From Dickeya aquatica (GTDB taxonomy: Bacteria > Pseudomonadota > Gammaproteobacteria > Enterobacterales > Enterobacteriaceae): a stretch of 64,000 bases of DNA. Under the pieces are notes generated by a model. That model saw nothing but the letters and a program-made list of their open reading frames with translations, was not told where the DNA came from and did no database searches. Shown here in pieces: positions 31,722 through 43,219 of the stretch (within the stretch, counting starts at the first letter, position 1; each line of letters begins with the position of its first letter). The stretch is from assembly GCF_900095885.1 (NCBI RefSeq), contig NZ_LT615367.1, forward strand, positions 3,534,001-3,598,000, written 5' to 3'. The translations under genes were made by a program, and so were the position numbers.

Positions 31722-31730
31722 AATTTCTCC

Positions 31731-33068
31731 CTACTTTACCGAGCCATCGGAGCCAAGCAAAAACAATGCCATAGACTCAAGATGCCCGGTATGTGGAAAC
31801 ATATCCAACATGGCCAGTCGGGCCAGACGATAACCTGCGGCCATGAGCACCTTGCTGTCCCGCGCGAGCGTGGTGGGGTTACAGGATATATACACTACCC
31901 GGCGTGGCGCGAGTTTCACAATCTGCGGCATCACCGCTGGCGCGCCCGCCCGGGCAGGGTCAAGCAATATTTTATCAAATCCCATCGATGCCCAGGGTTG
32001 ACGCGTCACATCCTCTTCCAGATTATGCAAATAAAACGTGGTGTGTGGCGAAAGCCCGTTACGACAGGCATTCTCACGCCCTTTTTCCACCAGCGCGGCA
32101 ACGCCTTCAACACCGACCACCCGGCCTGCACGCTGTGCCAGTGGCAGGGTAAAGTTACCCATTCCACAGAACAGATCCAGCACCTGATCCTGGGCCTGAG
32201 GGTCAAGCCAGGCCAGCGCCTGCTCAACCATGCGCTGATTAATCTCATCGTTAACCTGAATAAAATCACGCGGGCTAAATGCCAGCGACAACTCACCGAT
32301 ACGGTAAGAGGGTAGCTCACCGTGCAGACAAACCAGTGTATCGGCTTCGGCGGCGCTGAACATCCCCGCCCGGTGTTGCCGGGCAAATGCCGTCAGCGCC
32401 AGCCTATCCGCTTCGCATAACGGGTCAAGGTGGCGCAAAATCACCAACGGCCCCTGCTCTGCCAGCACCAGTTCCACATGCCCCAACCGGCGTACTGCCT
32501 TTAATTGCGACAGGCAATCACGCAACGGAGCCAGCAGTGCGTCCAGTTCCGGGCGCAGTATCGGACAGGCGGCAATATCCACCAACTCATGCGATCCCGC
32601 CTGCCGATAGCCCAACAACAGCCGCTGGCTTTTGGCGTGATAGTGTATCGCAAGGCGTGCGCGACGGCGGTAAGCGTAAGGCGCGGCGGCGATGATTTCC
32701 GGCTCAGGCACGTCCCCTGCCGTTTCGCGCACCATCAGATGGTGCAGCGCCGCCGCTTTACTGCGCTGCTGTAACGCCGGGCTGGCATGTTGCTGCTGGC
32801 ATCCGCCGCAAACCGCCGCGTGAGTGCAGCGCGGCGCAACACGCTCGTCACTGGTTGTCAGCAACCGGCACAACCGGGCATGGGCATAGTGACGCTTATC
32901 TTGCGTTAACTGGATTTCTGCCTGCTCGCCCGGTAAGACGCCCGGGATAAAGAGGGTTTTTCCCTGATGGCGAGCTACCCCCTGTCCGAAAGAGTCCAGA
33001 TCGTTCACCGTCACGGTAAGAGTTTGCCGGGTCGTCACGCGCCGGTTTGGAGAGTAGAATTGCGCCAT
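31731..33068 (-). CDS. rlmD: 23S rRNA (uracil(1939)-C5)-methyltransferase RlmD
   Basis: RlmD (RumA) methylates U1939 of 23S rRNA. An N-terminal TRAM domain is followed by a 4Fe-4S cluster ([20 protein letters not shown]), the SAM domain ([16 protein letters not shown]) and the catalytic Cys in [14 protein letters not shown]. The open frame begins at 33194, but the start at ATG 33068 ([15 protein letters not shown]) matches the E. coli protein and gives 445 residues. It is divergent from barA and upstream of relA. Confidence 0.96.
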   Translation of the reverse strand: MAQFYSPNRRVTTRQTLTVTVNDLDSFGQGVARHQGKTLFIPGVLPGEQAEIQLTQDKRHYAHARLCRLLTTSDERVAPRCTHAAVCGGCQQQHASPALQQRSKAAALHHLMVRETAGDVPEPEIIAAAPYAYRRRARLAIHYHAKSQRLLLGYRQAGSHELVDIAACPILRPELDALLAPLRDCLSQLKAVRRLGHVELVLAEQGPLVILRHLDPLCEADRLALTAFARQHRAGMFSAAEADTLVCLHGELPSYRIGELSLAFSPRDFIQVNDEINQRMVEQALAWLDPQAQDQVLDLFCGMGNFTLPLAQRAGRVVGVEGVAALVEKGRENACRNGLSPHTTFYLHNLEEDVTRQPWASMGFDKILLDPARAGAPAVMPQIVKLAPRRVVYISCNPTTLARDSKVLMAAGYRLARLAMLDMFPHTGHLESMALFLLGSDGSVK

Positions 33069-33145
33069 AAGTGTGCTGTCAGTGATGTAATGAAATTGTC
33101 GATTGAATGGAATAGTCGCCTTTAATTGTCCCACATTGGAACCCC

Positions 33146-35911
33146 ATGACCAAATACAGTCTTCGCGCACGCATGATGATCCTGATACTGGCACCGACGA
33201 TGCTCATCGGGCTGTTGCTCAGTAGCTTTTTTGTTATTCATCGTTATAACCAGTTACAGGATCAACTGGCCGACGCCGGAGCCAGCATCATCAAGCCGCT
33301 GGCCGTTAACAGTGCGTATGCATTAACCCAGCGTCAGCCGGAATCGCTGCGTGAACTGGTCAACATATTGCACCGCCATCACTCGGATATGGTGCGGGCG
33401 ATTAGCGTATTCGATGCGCGTAACCAGTTAATCGTTGCCAGTAACCCCAGTAATCCGCACAGCAGTTGGTTGCAGGTGCCTGCGGGTAATCCCTTACCCA
33501 CCAGCATGCGGATGCAGAATGAAGAAGGCTGCCTTATCCTGCAAATGCCGGTAGAGAGTGACAACAGTGTCGCCAGCAATACGCCGGTCAGTCGTCAGGC
33601 TCCGATGGGGTATATAGCGGTGGAGCTGGATCTGAATTCCATTCGGCTCCAGCAATATCGCGAGATGTTCATGGCCTCGATGCTGCTGCTGTTTTGCATG
33701 GGTATTGCCATGCTGCTGGCGTATCGCCTGATGCGCGATGTGACTATCCCTATCCGCAATATGGTTGAAACCGTCGATCGTATTCGCCGTGGCCAGTTGG
33801 ACAGCCGGGTGGAAGGGCACATGCTGGGCGAGCTGGATATGCTGAAAAACGGCATCAACTCAATGGCTATGTCGCTCACTGCTTACCACGAAGAGATGCA
33901 GCAGAATATCGATCAGGCAACCTATGATCTGCGTGAAACGCTCGAACAAATGGAGATCCAGAACGTGGAACTGGATCTGGCGAAAAAACGGGCTCAGGAA
34001 GCGGCGCGCATTAAATCCGAATTTCTCGCCAACATGTCGCATGAATTACGCACGCCGCTTAATGGCGTTATCGGCTTTACCCGCCAGACACTGAAAACCC
34101 AGCTCACCGCCACGCAGAAAGATTATCTGCAAACCATTGAGCGCTCGGCTAACAACCTGCTGAATATCATCAATGATGTGCTGGACTTCTCGAAACTGGA
34201 GGCCGGTAAACTGGTGCTGGAGAATATTCCCTTCTCGCTGCATAACACCCTTGATGAGGTGATTATTCTGCTGGCCCATACGGCACACGAGAAAGGGCTG
34301 GAGCTGACGCTGAATATTCAGCATGACGTGCCCGAGCAGTTCGTCGGCGACCCGCTGCGTTTACAGCAGATCATTACCAACCTGCTGGGCAATGCGATTA
34401 AATTTACCGAACAGGGCAATATCGACATCCGCATCGAAAAGCGCCGTCAGGAAAATCAGCAAGTGCTGCTGGAAGTGCAAATTAAAGATACCGGCATTGG
34501 CATTGCCGAAGCACAACAGGCGCAGCTGTTTCAGGCCTTCCGTCAGGCGGATACCAGTATTTCCCGCCAGCATGGCGGCACCGGGTTGGGGCTGGTGATT
34601 ACGCAGCGGCTGGTGCGGGAAATGGGCGGAGACATCAGTTTTCACAGTAAACTCAACCACGGCACCACGTTCTGGTGCACCATCACCCTGCAATTAAATC
34701 CGCACATGCCAGGCTCCGGCTACCATTTTGACAACTTGCAAGGCAAGCATCTGGCGTATGTGGAGTCCAATCCGGCAGCGGCACAGGCAACGTTAGATAT
34801 TCTGGTGCACACCCCGCTGACCGTCAGCTATAGCCCGACGCTGGAGCAACTGCCGGAGCGCACCTTTGATATTCTGCTCATTGGTGTGCCTATCCACTAT
34901 CGCAATACCTTGCTGGATTTTACCCCCTCAATTCGGGACTTTTGCCGCCTGTCGCCTTGTGTGATTCTGGCGCTGCCCAGCATGGCTGAAATGGAGGCCG
35001 AACAGTTAAAATCGTTTGGTGTTCATGCCTGCCTGAGTAAACCGGTTAGTGCGCCTCGCCTGCTTCCCTTGCTGCAAGACAACCCGCTATTCAGCCAGGA
35101 CAACCGCACCGCCTCTGCTGTTACACCGCTGATGATGCCAAACCGCCTGCCGCTGAGTGTTATGGCGGTGGATGACAACCCGGCTAATCTGAAGCTTATC
35201 GGTGCACTGCTGGAAGAACAGGTCGAGCGCATCACCCTGTGTGAAAATGGTGCGGATGCGATTGCTCAGGCACAGCATCAGGCGCTGGATATTATCCTGA
35301 TGGACATTCAGATGCCGGGCATGGATGGGTTACAAACCAGCGAGCGTATTCGCCGTTTGCCACATCATGCCCAAACCCCCATCGTGGCGGTCACGGCGCA
35401 CACCATGAGCGGTGAGCGCGAACTGCTGTTGCAAGCCGGCATGGATGATTATCTGTCTAAACCGATTGATGAACAGATGCTGCGCCAGACGTTATTGCGC
35501 CATGCCCATTATCCGCAGCGTGGTGCGGTCACGCTACCCGCGCCGCCACCGGTTTCACCTTCACCACTGTCGCTGGATTGGGATTTGGCGCTGCGTCAGG
35601 CGGCCAGTAAGCCGGATCTGGCGCGCGATTTGCTGGGAATGTTGCTCGACTCGCTGCCCGATATCCGGGTACAGGTAGAAGCGGTGCTGACCGGCTCACC
35701 ACCCGAAAATCTGCTGGATATCATTCATAAATTACACGGCAGTTGCAGCTACAGCGGCGTACCGCGCTTAAAACAGATTTGTTATTGCCTGGAACAGGCG
35801 CTGCGTAAAGGTGTCGGCATTCACGACCTCGAACCGGAGTGGCTGGAACTGATGGATGAAATGAGCAATGTAGAGAAGGCCGCCCGAAAACGTCTGGCGG
35901 TATCAGGCTAA
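33146..35911 (+). CDS. barA: Hybrid sensor histidine kinase BarA (GacS/ExpS)
   Basis: BarA phosphorylates UvrY (GacA) and through the Rsm/Csr small RNAs controls carbon flow and, in soft-rot bacteria, exoenzymes. The protein has 921 residues: two transmembrane helices (about 9-31 and 172-195) around a periplasmic sensor, a HAMP region, a dimerisation domain with His299 ([12 protein letters not shown]), an ATPase domain with N and G boxes ([24 protein letters not shown]), a degenerate receiver, a true receiver with Asp720 ([13 protein letters not shown]), and a C-terminal Hpt domain with His864 ([11 protein letters not shown]). All phosphorelay residues are intact. It is divergent from rlmD. 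Confidence 0.98.
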   Translation: MTKYSLRARMMILILAPTMLIGLLLSSFFVIHRYNQLQDQLADAGASIIKPLAVNSAYALTQRQPESLRELVNILHRHHSDMVRAISVFDARNQLIVASNPSNPHSSWLQVPAGNPLPTSMRMQNEEGCLILQMPVESDNSVASNTPVSRQAPMGYIAVELDLNSIRLQQYREMFMASMLLLFCMGIAMLLAYRLMRDVTIPIRNMVETVDRIRRGQLDSRVEGHMLGELDMLKNGINSMAMSLTAYHEEMQQNIDQATYDLRETLEQMEIQNVELDLAKKRAQEAARIKSEFLANMSHELRTPLNGVIGFTRQTLKTQLTATQKDYLQTIERSANNLLNIINDVLDFSKLEAGKLVLENIPFSLHNTLDEVIILLAHTAHEKGLELTLNIQHDVPEQFVGDPLRLQQIITNLLGNAIKFTEQGNIDIRIEKRRQENQQVLLEVQIKDTGIGIAEAQQAQLFQAFRQADTSISRQHGGTGLGLVITQRLVREMGGDISFHSKLNHGTTFWCTITLQLNPHMPGSGYHFDNLQGKHLAYVESNPAAAQATLDILVHTPLTVSYSPTLEQLPERTFDILLIGVPIHYRNTLLDFTPSIRDFCRLSPCVILALPSMAEMEAEQLKSFGVHACLSKPVSAPRLLPLLQDNPLFSQDNRTASAVTPLMMPNRLPLSVMAVDDNPANLKLIGALLEEQVERITLCENGADAIAQAQHQALDIILMDIQMPGMDGLQTSERIRRLPHHAQTPIVAVTAHTMSGERELLLQAGMDDYLSKPIDEQMLRQTLLRHAHYPQRGAVTLPAPPPVSPSPLSLDWDLALRQAASKPDLARDLLGMLLDSLPDIRVQVEAVLTGSPPENLLDIIHKLHGSCSYSGVPRLKQICYCLEQALRKGVGIHDLEPEWLELMDEMSNVEKAARKRLAVSG

Positions 35912-35916
35912 GTTAC

Positions 35917-35937
35917 GCGCGCCACGGGCAGGCGCGC
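35917..35937. terminator. GC-rich hairpin between barA and garK
   Basis: GCGCGCC (35917-35923) pairs with GGCGCGC (35931-35937) around a 7-nt loop just after the barA stop. It lies between convergent genes and has no clear T-run, so terminator function is only likely from position. Confidence 0.45.
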
Positions 35938-36023
35938 CAGTCTGTGCAACGCCTGCCAAACGATTCGTTGCCGTTACAGCCGCATCGCAGCCACGCGAAT
36001 CTGTCCTGCCACCGGAAACGGCA

Positions 36024-37169
36024 TCACCAGGTGAGGGTGCGGGCCAGTTTGAGGGTCGCGGCAATATTACGCGCCGTCATGCGCACATTGTCAGCGGCAT
36101 TATCCAGCGCGTCTTCCAGCGAACAAATCGTGTAAAGCACGCTGAATACCGCATCCAGGCCGTGGTCGTGCACCACGCCAACATCCGAAGTCAGGCTACC
36201 GGCAATGCCTATCACCGGTTTTTGATAACGCTTGGCGATACGGGCCACCCCAATCGGGACTTTGCCATGAATGGTCTGGCTATCGATACGCCCTTCGCCG
36301 GTAATCACCAGCGAGGCATCGCGCACCAGCGCATCAAGCCCGAGCGCTTCGGTGACTATCTCAATGCCCCGACGCAACTCGGCCCCGCAAAATGCCAGCA
36401 ACGCCGCGCCCATCCCTCCGGCGGCCCCGGCACCGGATACCTGCTCTACATCAATATCCAGACACTGGCGGATCACTGCGGCATAGTGTTGCAGTGCCTG
36501 ATCCAGTTGTTCAACCATCGGCCCCGTCGCCCCCTTCTGCGGCCCGAATACGGCTGATGCGCCCTGCGGCCCGGTCAGTGGGTTGGTGACATCACAGGCC
36601 ACCTCAAAACGACACTGGTGAATACGCGGGTCAAGCGACTGGATATCGATATGTTCCAGTCTCGACAGCTCCGCGCCGCCAAACGCCAGTGGCTGCTGCT
36701 GTGCGTCCAGCAGCCGCACACCCAGCGCCTGCATCATGCCCGCGCCACCATCATTGGTGGCGCTACCGCCAATGCCGATAATACAGTGGCGCACGCCATG
36801 ATCCAGGGCACAGCGAATCAACTCACCGGTGCCATAACTGGTGGTCAACAGCGGATTACGCTGGTGTGAGGGCACACGCTCCAGCCCGCTGGCCGCCGCC
36901 ATTTCGATAAAAGCGGTTTTTTCATCCCCCGACAGCCCGAAAAACGCCTCGACGTTCTCCCCCAGCGGGCCGGTGACATTAACCTTAACGATTTTACCGT
37001 GGGTGGCCGCGACCATGGCTTCCACAGTTCCTTCTCCGCCATCGGCGACAGGCAGCTTTACATAGCAAGCATCAGGAAATACTTCCCGAAAACCAGCTTC
37101 AATCTGTGTGGCAACTTCCTGAGCGGATAGGCTCTCTTTGTAAGAATCCGGTGCGATCACTATTTTCAT
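36024..37169 (-). CDS. garK: Glycerate 2-kinase GarK
   Basis: GarK phosphorylates D-glycerate, the last step of aldarate breakdown before glycolysis. The 381-residue protein has family motifs MKIVIAPDSYKESLSAQEVA, PVADGGEGTVEAMV, IIGIGGSATNDGGAGM and VITGEGRIDSQTIHGKVP. Length equals E. coli GarK. It ends the gar/gud series and converges on barA, with 180 bp of repeat-bearing sequence before garR. Confidence 0.95.
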   Translation of the reverse strand: MKIVIAPDSYKESLSAQEVATQIEAGFREVFPDACYVKLPVADGGEGTVEAMVAATHGKIVKVNVTGPLGENVEAFFGLSGDEKTAFIEMAAASGLERVPSHQRNPLLTTSYGTGELIRCALDHGVRHCIIGIGGSATNDGGAGMMQALGVRLLDAQQQPLAFGGAELSRLEHIDIQSLDPRIHQCRFEVACDVTNPLTGPQGASAVFGPQKGATGPMVEQLDQALQHYAAVIRQCLDIDVEQVSGAGAAGGMGAALLAFCGAELRRGIEIVTEALGLDALVRDASLVITGEGRIDSQTIHGKVPIGVARIAKRYQKPVIGIAGSLTSDVGVVHDHGLDAVFSVLYTICSLEDALDNAADNVRMTARNIAATLKLARTLTW

Positions 37170-37274
37170 AAACGACTCGCGTCATCAACTCCCCGTGCAC
37201 AGGCCGTGACACCGCCTGAAACCGGCACGGGTCAAAATATGGTGTCAATCGGGCGGCCACGCCGCCCTGTCAAC

Positions 37275-37306
37275 GACCGGGTGGCGTTCACTTGCCGGGT
37301 GACGTT
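37275..37306. repeat. Two direct copies of a 14-bp motif between garK and garR
   Basis: CCGGGTGGCGTTCA (37275-37288) and CCGGGTGACGTTCA (37293-37306) differ by one base and are spaced 18 bp apart. The second copy, extended by a 5' G, recurs at 62241-62255 downstream of plsY. A dyad of about 24 bp follows at 37313-37340 in the same gap, which holds no gene. Confidence 0.7.
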
Positions 37307-37349
37307 CATTCATTGGCCGGTTAACCTGGGTTGACCGGCTAACGCCCGC

Positions 37350-38234
37350 TTAGCGGGTCACTTCCACTTTCGCCAGTTTCTCGTAGTAACGAGCCAGCGC
37401 GCTATGGTCTGCGCCGCCCAGGTCATCAGCCTTGAGCGCCTGCATCATTTCCATCACCGCCGCGGTCAGCGGCAGTTGCGCACCGACGCCGTGCGAGGTA
37501 TCCAGCGCATTTGCCAGATCTTTAATATGCAGATCGATACGGAAACCCGGCTTAAAGTTGCGATCCATCACCATCGGTGCTTTGGCATCCAGTACGGTAC
37601 TGCCGGCCAAACCGCCGCGAATCGCCTGGTACACCAGATCAGGATTCACGCCCGCCTTCGTCGCCAGCACCAATGCTTCAGACATCGCCGCAATATTCAG
37701 CGCCACAATCACCTGATTCGCCAGCTTGGTGACGTTACCCGCGCCGATATCACCGGTATGTACCACGGAACCGGCCATCGCTTTCAGCACGTCATAACTG
37801 CGCTCGAACACCGCTTTGTCACCGCCCACCATCACCGACAGCGTACCGTCGATGGCTTTCGGCTCACCGCCACTGACCGGCGCATCGAGCATCTCAACGC
37901 CTTTTTCGGCCAGTGCCGTCGCAATTTCCCGGCTGGCCAGCGGCGCAATAGAACTCATGTCAATCACGACCGTGCCTTTACGCGCACCGTCAATCACGCC
38001 GTTCTCACCCAGTACCACCTCTTTTACGTGCGGTGAATTTGGCAGCATGGTGATAACGATATCACTCTGTTCAGCAACAGCTTTCGGCGTTGTGGCCGAC
38101 GTAGCCCCGGCGGCAACGACCTCAGCCACGGCTTCGCTATTTCTGTCCAGCACCACCAATGAGTAACCTGCTTTAATCAGGTTTTTACTCATTGGTTTAC
38201 CCATAATACCCAGCCCAATAAAACCAATTTTCAT
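37350..38234 (-). CDS. garR: Tartronate semialdehyde reductase GarR
   Basis: GarR (2-hydroxy-3-oxopropionate reductase) reduces tartronate semialdehyde to glycerate. The 294-residue protein has the N-terminal dinucleotide-binding motif MKIGFIGLGIMGKPMSKNL, DAPVSGGEPKAIDGTLSVMVGG and the catalytic Lys in GAGNVTKLANQVIVALN, all typical of beta-hydroxyacid dehydrogenases. It follows garL at 61 bp, in the order of the pathway steps. Confidence 0.96.
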   Translation of the reverse strand: MKIGFIGLGIMGKPMSKNLIKAGYSLVVLDRNSEAVAEVVAAGATSATTPKAVAEQSDIVITMLPNSPHVKEVVLGENGVIDGARKGTVVIDMSSIAPLASREIATALAEKGVEMLDAPVSGGEPKAIDGTLSVMVGGDKAVFERSYDVLKAMAGSVVHTGDIGAGNVTKLANQVIVALNIAAMSEALVLATKAGVNPDLVYQAIRGGLAGSTVLDAKAPMVMDRNFKPGFRIDLHIKDLANALDTSHGVGAQLPLTAAVMEMMQALKADDLGGADHSALARYYEKLAKVEVTR

Positions 38235-38295
38235 TGCGATAACCTCATTGTCTATTCAACGTAAGCCGTCGGCCGCTGCGGCCCTGACAGACTCA

Positions 38296-39066
38296 TCACG
38301 ATTTAAATTTGTCGCACAGCGCCTGTGTCGCGGCGCGAAATACGCCCAGGTCACTGCCCACAGCAACAAAACGCGCACCCCACTCGAGATAGCGGCGCGC
38401 ATCGGCTTCAGCCGGTGCCAGAATGCCGCTCGGCTTACCGTGCGCCGCCGCACGCTCGAAAATATGGCGGATCACTTTTTGCACTTCCGGGTGATTGGGC
38501 TGGCCCAAATACCCCAGTGCCGCAGACAAATCGCCGGGGCCGACAAAAATGCCGTCCACACCGTCCACCGCCGCAATCGCATCCAGGTTGTCCACGCCTT
38601 CCTGGGTTTCGATTTGCACCAGCACCGTAATGTTGTCGTTGATGGTGGCAAAATAGTTCGGTTCCGTGCCGTAGGCGTTGCTGCGATGCCCGACGGAAAC
38701 ACCACGGATACCCGCCGGCGGATAGCGGGTCGAGGCGACCGCACGCACCGCCTCTTCCTCGGTTTCCACAAACGGAATCAGCAGATTGTAGAAACCGATA
38801 TCCAGCAGGCGCTTAATCACCACCGGCTCATTACACGGCGGGCGCACCACTGGCGCACTATGGCTGCCTTTTAACGCCATCAATTGTGGAATGAAGGTGG
38901 TGATGTCATTGGGCGCGTGTTCGCCATCCAGTACCAGCCAGTCAAACCCTGCCAGCCCCAATACCTCGGTGGAAATCGGATTAGCCAGCGCACACCAGCA
39001 GCCAATCAGGGTTTTTCCCTGACGCAAGTCCTGGCGAAACAGATTTGGTAACAGTGGCGTTTTCAT
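38296..39066 (-). CDS. garL: 5-keto-4-deoxy-D-glucarate aldolase GarL
   Basis: GarL splits 5-keto-4-deoxyglucarate into pyruvate and tartronate semialdehyde. The 256-residue protein belongs to the HpcH/HpaI class II aldolases, with [24 protein letters not shown] split at residue 20 or so, the metal-site EXXD region in [13 protein letters not shown], and [16 protein letters not shown]. It lies between gudD and garR on the same strand. Confidence 0.95.
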   Translation of the reverse strand: MKTPLLPNLFRQDLRQGKTLIGCWCALANPISTEVLGLAGFDWLVLDGEHAPNDITTFIPQLMALKGSHSAPVVRPPCNEPVVIKRLLDIGFYNLLIPFVETEEEAVRAVASTRYPPAGIRGVSVGHRSNAYGTEPNYFATINDNITVLVQIETQEGVDNLDAIAAVDGVDGIFVGPGDLSAALGYLGQPNHPEVQKVIRHIFERAAAHGKPSGILAPAEADARRYLEWGARFVAVGSDLGVFRAATQALCDKFKS

Positions 39067-39132
39067 TTTTTGTCCTTACTCGCTTACTGCGCCGCTCAGA
39101 TAAGCGGCGCTGTCATGAATGAACCGGGTTGA

Positions 39133-40473
39133 TTAACGAACCAGACACGGGCGCTTGTTATCAAACGCCCAGCCGGGGATCAGGTATTGCATACCAACGG
39201 CATCGTTACGTGCACCTAACCCCATGTTTTTATAGCGCTCGTGCGCCTGCATCACCTGCTCCATATCCAGCTCGATGCCAAGCCCCGGGCGCTTCGGTAC
39301 GTCGACTTTACCGCCCACAATTTGCAGCGGCTCTTTGGTCAGGCGCTGATTGCCTTCTTGCCAGATCCAGTGGGTGTCAATGGCGGTTATCTGCCCTGGC
39401 GCAGCAGCGGCCACATGGGTGAACATCGCCAGTGAAATATCAAAATGGTTGTTAGAGTGTGAACCCCAGGTCAGACCCCATTCGTGGCACATCTGAGCGA
39501 CGCGCACGGAACCTTGCATCGTCCAGAAATGCGGGTCAGCCAATGGGATATCGACAGATTGCAGGGAAAGGGTGTGGCCCATCTGCCGCCAGTCAGTGGC
39601 AATCATGTTGGTGGCGGTAGGCAGCCCGGTGGCGCGGCGGAATTCCGCCATCACTTCACGCCCGGAGAAGCCCTGCTCGGCACCGCACGGGTCTTCCGCG
39701 TAGGCCAGCACTCCGCGCAGTTGTTTACCGAGGCGAATCGCCTCCTCCAGTGACCAGGCACCGTTCGGGTCAAGCGTAATGCGCGCCTGCGAGAAGCGTT
39801 TTGCCAGCGCCGTTACCGCTTCGGCTTCTTCGCTGCCCGCCAACACGCCGCCTTTGAGTTTGAAATCGTTGAAGCCGTATTTCTCGTACGCGGCTTCCGC
39901 CAGACGCACCACCGTTTCCGGCGTCAGCGCTTCTTCGTGACGCAGGCGATACCAGTCGCATTTGTCATTTGGCTGGCTCTGGTACGGCAGGTCGGTTTTG
40001 TTGCGATCGCCGATATAGAACAGATACCCCAGCATTTCTACCGCATCGCGCTGCTGACCATCGCCCAGCAAGGCGGCAACCGGCACGTTCAGGAACTGCC
40101 CGAGCAAATCGAGCATCGCGGCTTCAATACCGGTAACCACATGAATAGTGGTGCGCAAATCGAAGGTTTGCAGGCCACGGCCTGCGGCATCACGCTCGGC
40201 AAACTGGTTGCGAACCTGATTCATGACATTTTTGTATTCGCCGAGCGTCTTGCCAACCACCAGTTGCGCCGCATCTTCCAGTGTCTGGCGAATCGCTTCA
40301 CCACCGGGAATTTCGCCCACGCCGGTGTGCCCGGCATTATCTTTGAGGATAACGATATTACGGGTGAAATAAGGCGCGTGCGCCCCGCTGAGGTTGAGCA
40401 ACATGCTGTCGTGCCCGGCGACAGGAATAACCTGCATCTGAGTAATAACCGGAGTGGAACTTTGCGACGTCAT
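39133..40473 (-). CDS. gudD: Glucarate dehydratase GudD
   Basis: GudD dehydrates D-glucarate to 5-keto-4-deoxyglucarate. The 446-residue enolase-superfamily enzyme has the catalytic KxK lysines in [12 protein letters not shown], metal ligands in TLDPNGAW and [20 protein letters not shown], and the catalytic His in [11 protein letters not shown]. It matches E. coli GudD in length and in ending ([14 protein letters not shown]). Its paralogue gudX lies 15 bp upstream, and the segment around 39600-39708 is nearly identical in both. Confidence 0.97.
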   Translation of the reverse strand: MTSQSSTPVITQMQVIPVAGHDSMLLNLSGAHAPYFTRNIVILKDNAGHTGVGEIPGGEAIRQTLEDAAQLVVGKTLGEYKNVMNQVRNQFAERDAAGRGLQTFDLRTTIHVVTGIEAAMLDLLGQFLNVPVAALLGDGQQRDAVEMLGYLFYIGDRNKTDLPYQSQPNDKCDWYRLRHEEALTPETVVRLAEAAYEKYGFNDFKLKGGVLAGSEEAEAVTALAKRFSQARITLDPNGAWSLEEAIRLGKQLRGVLAYAEDPCGAEQGFSGREVMAEFRRATGLPTATNMIATDWRQMGHTLSLQSVDIPLADPHFWTMQGSVRVAQMCHEWGLTWGSHSNNHFDISLAMFTHVAAAAPGQITAIDTHWIWQEGNQRLTKEPLQIVGGKVDVPKRPGLGIELDMEQVMQAHERYKNMGLGARNDAVGMQYLIPGWAFDNKRPCLVR

Positions 40474-40488
40474 GAGGATTTCCTTCTA

Positions 40489-41847
40489 TTAAAACGTTGA
40501 ATGCCTGGGTAATTCACGTCCGAATACCGGGCGCTTACGATCAAATGTCCAGCCGGGGATCAGGTACTGCATTGCCGTTGCGTCATTGCGCGCACCAGCA
40601 GGCAATGCTTTGTAGAGCGCATGGGCTTTCATCACTTGCTCCATGTCCAGCTCGACGCCCAGTCCCGGTTTTTCTGGCACTTTGATTTTGCCGTTGACAA
40701 TTTGCAGCGGATCGCGCGTCAGGTGCTGACCTTCCTGCCAGATCCAGTGAGTATCAATGGCGGTCGGGTTGCCCGGCACGGCTGCGCCGACGTGGGTGAA
40801 CATCGCCAGTGAAATATCAAAATGGTTATTGGAGTGACAACCCCAGGTCAGGCCCCACTCATCGCACAACTGCGCCACGCGTACCGCGCCATGCATCGTC
40901 CAGAAATGCGGGTCTGCCAGCGGGATATCCACCGATTGCAGCATCACCGAGTGATTCAGCTCACGCCAGTTGGTGGCAATCATGTTGGTGGCGACCGGCA
41001 GCCCGGTGGCGCGGCGGAATTCCGCCATCACTTCTCGCCCGGAGAACCCCTGTTCAGCACCGCACGGGTCTTCCGCGTAGGTCAGCACGCCATTGAGGCC
41101 CTTGCATAACCGGATGGCTTCATCAAGCAGCCAGGCTCCATTCGGGTCCACCGTGATACGCGCGTCTGGGAAACGTGCTTTCAGTGCTTTAGCGGTGTCG
41201 ATTTCCATCTCTCCCGGCAGCACGCCACCTTTGAGTTTGAAGTCTTTAAACCCGTAACGATCGGCGGCGGCCTGCGCCAGGTTCACCACCGCGTCACTGC
41301 TCATCGCCTTCTGGTGACGTAAGTGATACCACTCATGTTTGCCCGTCTCACCGGCCTGATATGGCAACTCCGTTCTGGTGCGATCGCCGATGTAGAACAG
41401 ATACCCCAGCACCGTGACTTCATCGCGCTGTTTGCCCGGCCCCAGTAATTCGGCGACCGGCACGTTCAGATGCTGGCCGAGCAAGTCCAGCAGCGCCGCT
41501 TCCAGCGCCGCCACAGCATTGACGCGCAGCTCAAACGTCCAGGCCCCTTTACCGAAGGAGTCAAAATCGGATGACTGGTTGCCTTTGTGGATCTGATGCA
41601 CCAGATGGTTCATGCGCGCCACCTGTGCGCCAATAACCTGCGGGATAGCCGCCGTCAGGGTTTGGTAGATAACTTCGCCGCCTGGGGCTTCACCAACGCC
41701 GGTATGCCCGGCGTTATCTTTCAGAATCACGATATTGCGGGTAAAAAACGCATTATGTGCACCACCAATATTGAGCAACATGCTGTCATACCCGGCGACC
41801 GGAATAACCTGCATCTCGGTAATAATTGGCGTGTCTTGAGTATTCAT
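40489..41847 (-). CDS. gudX: Glucarate dehydratase-related protein GudX
   Basis: GudX is a paralogue of GudD with 452 residues. The catalytic KxK ([12 protein letters not shown]), [16 protein letters not shown] and [11 protein letters not shown] are kept. It differs from GudD in [26 protein letters not shown] in the N-terminal half (residues about 106-131), as in E. coli GudX. The E. coli gudP-gudX-gudD order is kept. Function is not well defined in the family; a related aldarate substrate or a partner role is possible. Confidence 0.92.
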   Translation of the reverse strand: MNTQDTPIITEMQVIPVAGYDSMLLNIGGAHNAFFTRNIVILKDNAGHTGVGEAPGGEVIYQTLTAAIPQVIGAQVARMNHLVHQIHKGNQSSDFDSFGKGAWTFELRVNAVAALEAALLDLLGQHLNVPVAELLGPGKQRDEVTVLGYLFYIGDRTRTELPYQAGETGKHEWYHLRHQKAMSSDAVVNLAQAAADRYGFKDFKLKGGVLPGEMEIDTAKALKARFPDARITVDPNGAWLLDEAIRLCKGLNGVLTYAEDPCGAEQGFSGREVMAEFRRATGLPVATNMIATNWRELNHSVMLQSVDIPLADPHFWTMHGAVRVAQLCDEWGLTWGCHSNNHFDISLAMFTHVGAAVPGNPTAIDTHWIWQEGQHLTRDPLQIVNGKIKVPEKPGLGVELDMEQVMKAHALYKALPAGARNDATAMQYLIPGWTFDRKRPVFGRELPRHSTF

Positions 41848-41866
41848 TTTTTCATCCTCACCCGGA

Positions 41867-43219
41867 TCACTGGGGCTTATACGGTTGCAGTTCGATACGC
41901 TTGATATCTTGAACGATAAACAGGAAGCTCAGAATCGCGACAAATGCATGGATGCCGACATACACCAGGCCACCGTTGAAAGAGCCGGTTGCGCCAACGA
42001 TATAGCCAATCGCAATCGGTGTGACGATGCCGGAAATATTGCCGAACATGTTGAACAGGCCACCGCTCAAGCCGCTGATTTCTTTCGGTGCTGTATCTGC
42101 CATCACCGCCCAGCCCAGCGCGCCAATGCCTTTGCCGAAGAAGGCGGCAGCCATCACCGCAATGACGACCCACTCGGTTGAGACGTAGTTACAAATCACC
42201 ATCGACATCGAGAGCAACATACCCAGCACAATCGGCGTTTTGCGGGCCAGTGTGAGTGACTGGGTGCGACGCATCAGATAATCGGAAATCACCCCACCGA
42301 GCACCCCGCCGACAAATCCGCAAATCGCCGGAATGGAAGCCACGAAACCGGCTTTGAGAATCGACATGCCGCGTGCCTGCACCAGATACACCGGGAACCA
42401 GGTAATGAAGAAGTAGGTCAGCGCATTGATGCAGTATTGGCCGAGATAGACCCCAACCATCATGCGGGAGGTCAGTAATTGCTTAATTTGATGCCATTTT
42501 TCACCGCGAGCGACCTCTTTCTTGGCCGCACCAGCATCCATGTTGACCAGCGCACCACCCGCTTCGATGTACTCCAGCTCGGCTTTATTGACGCCAGGAT
42601 GGTCTTTCGGGTCGTGAATCATCTTAAGCCACAAGAAGCTGATGATGATGCCAAGGCCGCCCATGAACCAGAACACATGCGCCCAGCCCACTTCGTGCGT
42701 CAGCCAGCCCATGATGGGCGCGAAGATAACCGTCGCAAAATATTGTGCGGAATTGAAGATAGCCACTGCGGTTCCACGCTCCTGAGCCGGGAACCAGGCC
42801 GCCACAATGCGACTGTTGCCAGGGAATGACGGGGATTCGCACAGCCCCACCATAAAACGCAGCATAAACAAGGAAACGACAATCGCTGAACCGTGGAAAA
42901 GATCCACAAACCCTTGCAACAGGGTAAACAGCGACCAGCTAAAAATGCTCCAGAAATAAACGCGTTTAGAACCAAAGCGGTCAAGCAGCCAGCCGCCGGG
43001 AATTTGGCCGATAACATAGGCCCAGGAGAATGCGGAGAAGATATACCCCATGCCGACCGCATCGAGTCCGATTTCTTTGGACATCGCCGAGCCGGCAATA
43101 GAGATGGTGGCACGATCGCCATAATTGAATGACGTGACAATAAACAGCATCACGACAATCCAGTAACGGGCGTTGGTTTTCTTTTGTAATACGCCTGCCG
43201 CCGTGCTGACAGTATTCAT
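41867..43219 (-). CDS. gudP: Glucarate/galactarate transporter GudP (MFS)
   Basis: GudP imports glucarate or galactarate by proton symport. The 450-residue protein has 12 hydrophobic segments and the anion:cation symporter motifs [28 protein letters not shown] and [23 protein letters not shown] (interrupted at residue 20 or so). Length equals E. coli GudP. It is the first gene of gudP-gudX-gudD-garL-garR-garK and is divergent from garD. Confidence 0.96.
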   Translation of the reverse strand: MNTVSTAAGVLQKKTNARYWIVVMLFIVTSFNYGDRATISIAGSAMSKEIGLDAVGMGYIFSAFSWAYVIGQIPGGWLLDRFGSKRVYFWSIFSWSLFTLLQGFVDLFHGSAIVVSLFMLRFMVGLCESPSFPGNSRIVAAWFPAQERGTAVAIFNSAQYFATVIFAPIMGWLTHEVGWAHVFWFMGGLGIIISFLWLKMIHDPKDHPGVNKAELEYIEAGGALVNMDAGAAKKEVARGEKWHQIKQLLTSRMMVGVYLGQYCINALTYFFITWFPVYLVQARGMSILKAGFVASIPAICGFVGGVLGGVISDYLMRRTQSLTLARKTPIVLGMLLSMSMVICNYVSTEWVVIAVMAAAFFGKGIGALGWAVMADTAPKEISGLSGGLFNMFGNISGIVTPIAIGYIVGATGSFNGGLVYVGIHAFVAILSFLFIVQDIKRIELQPYKPQ

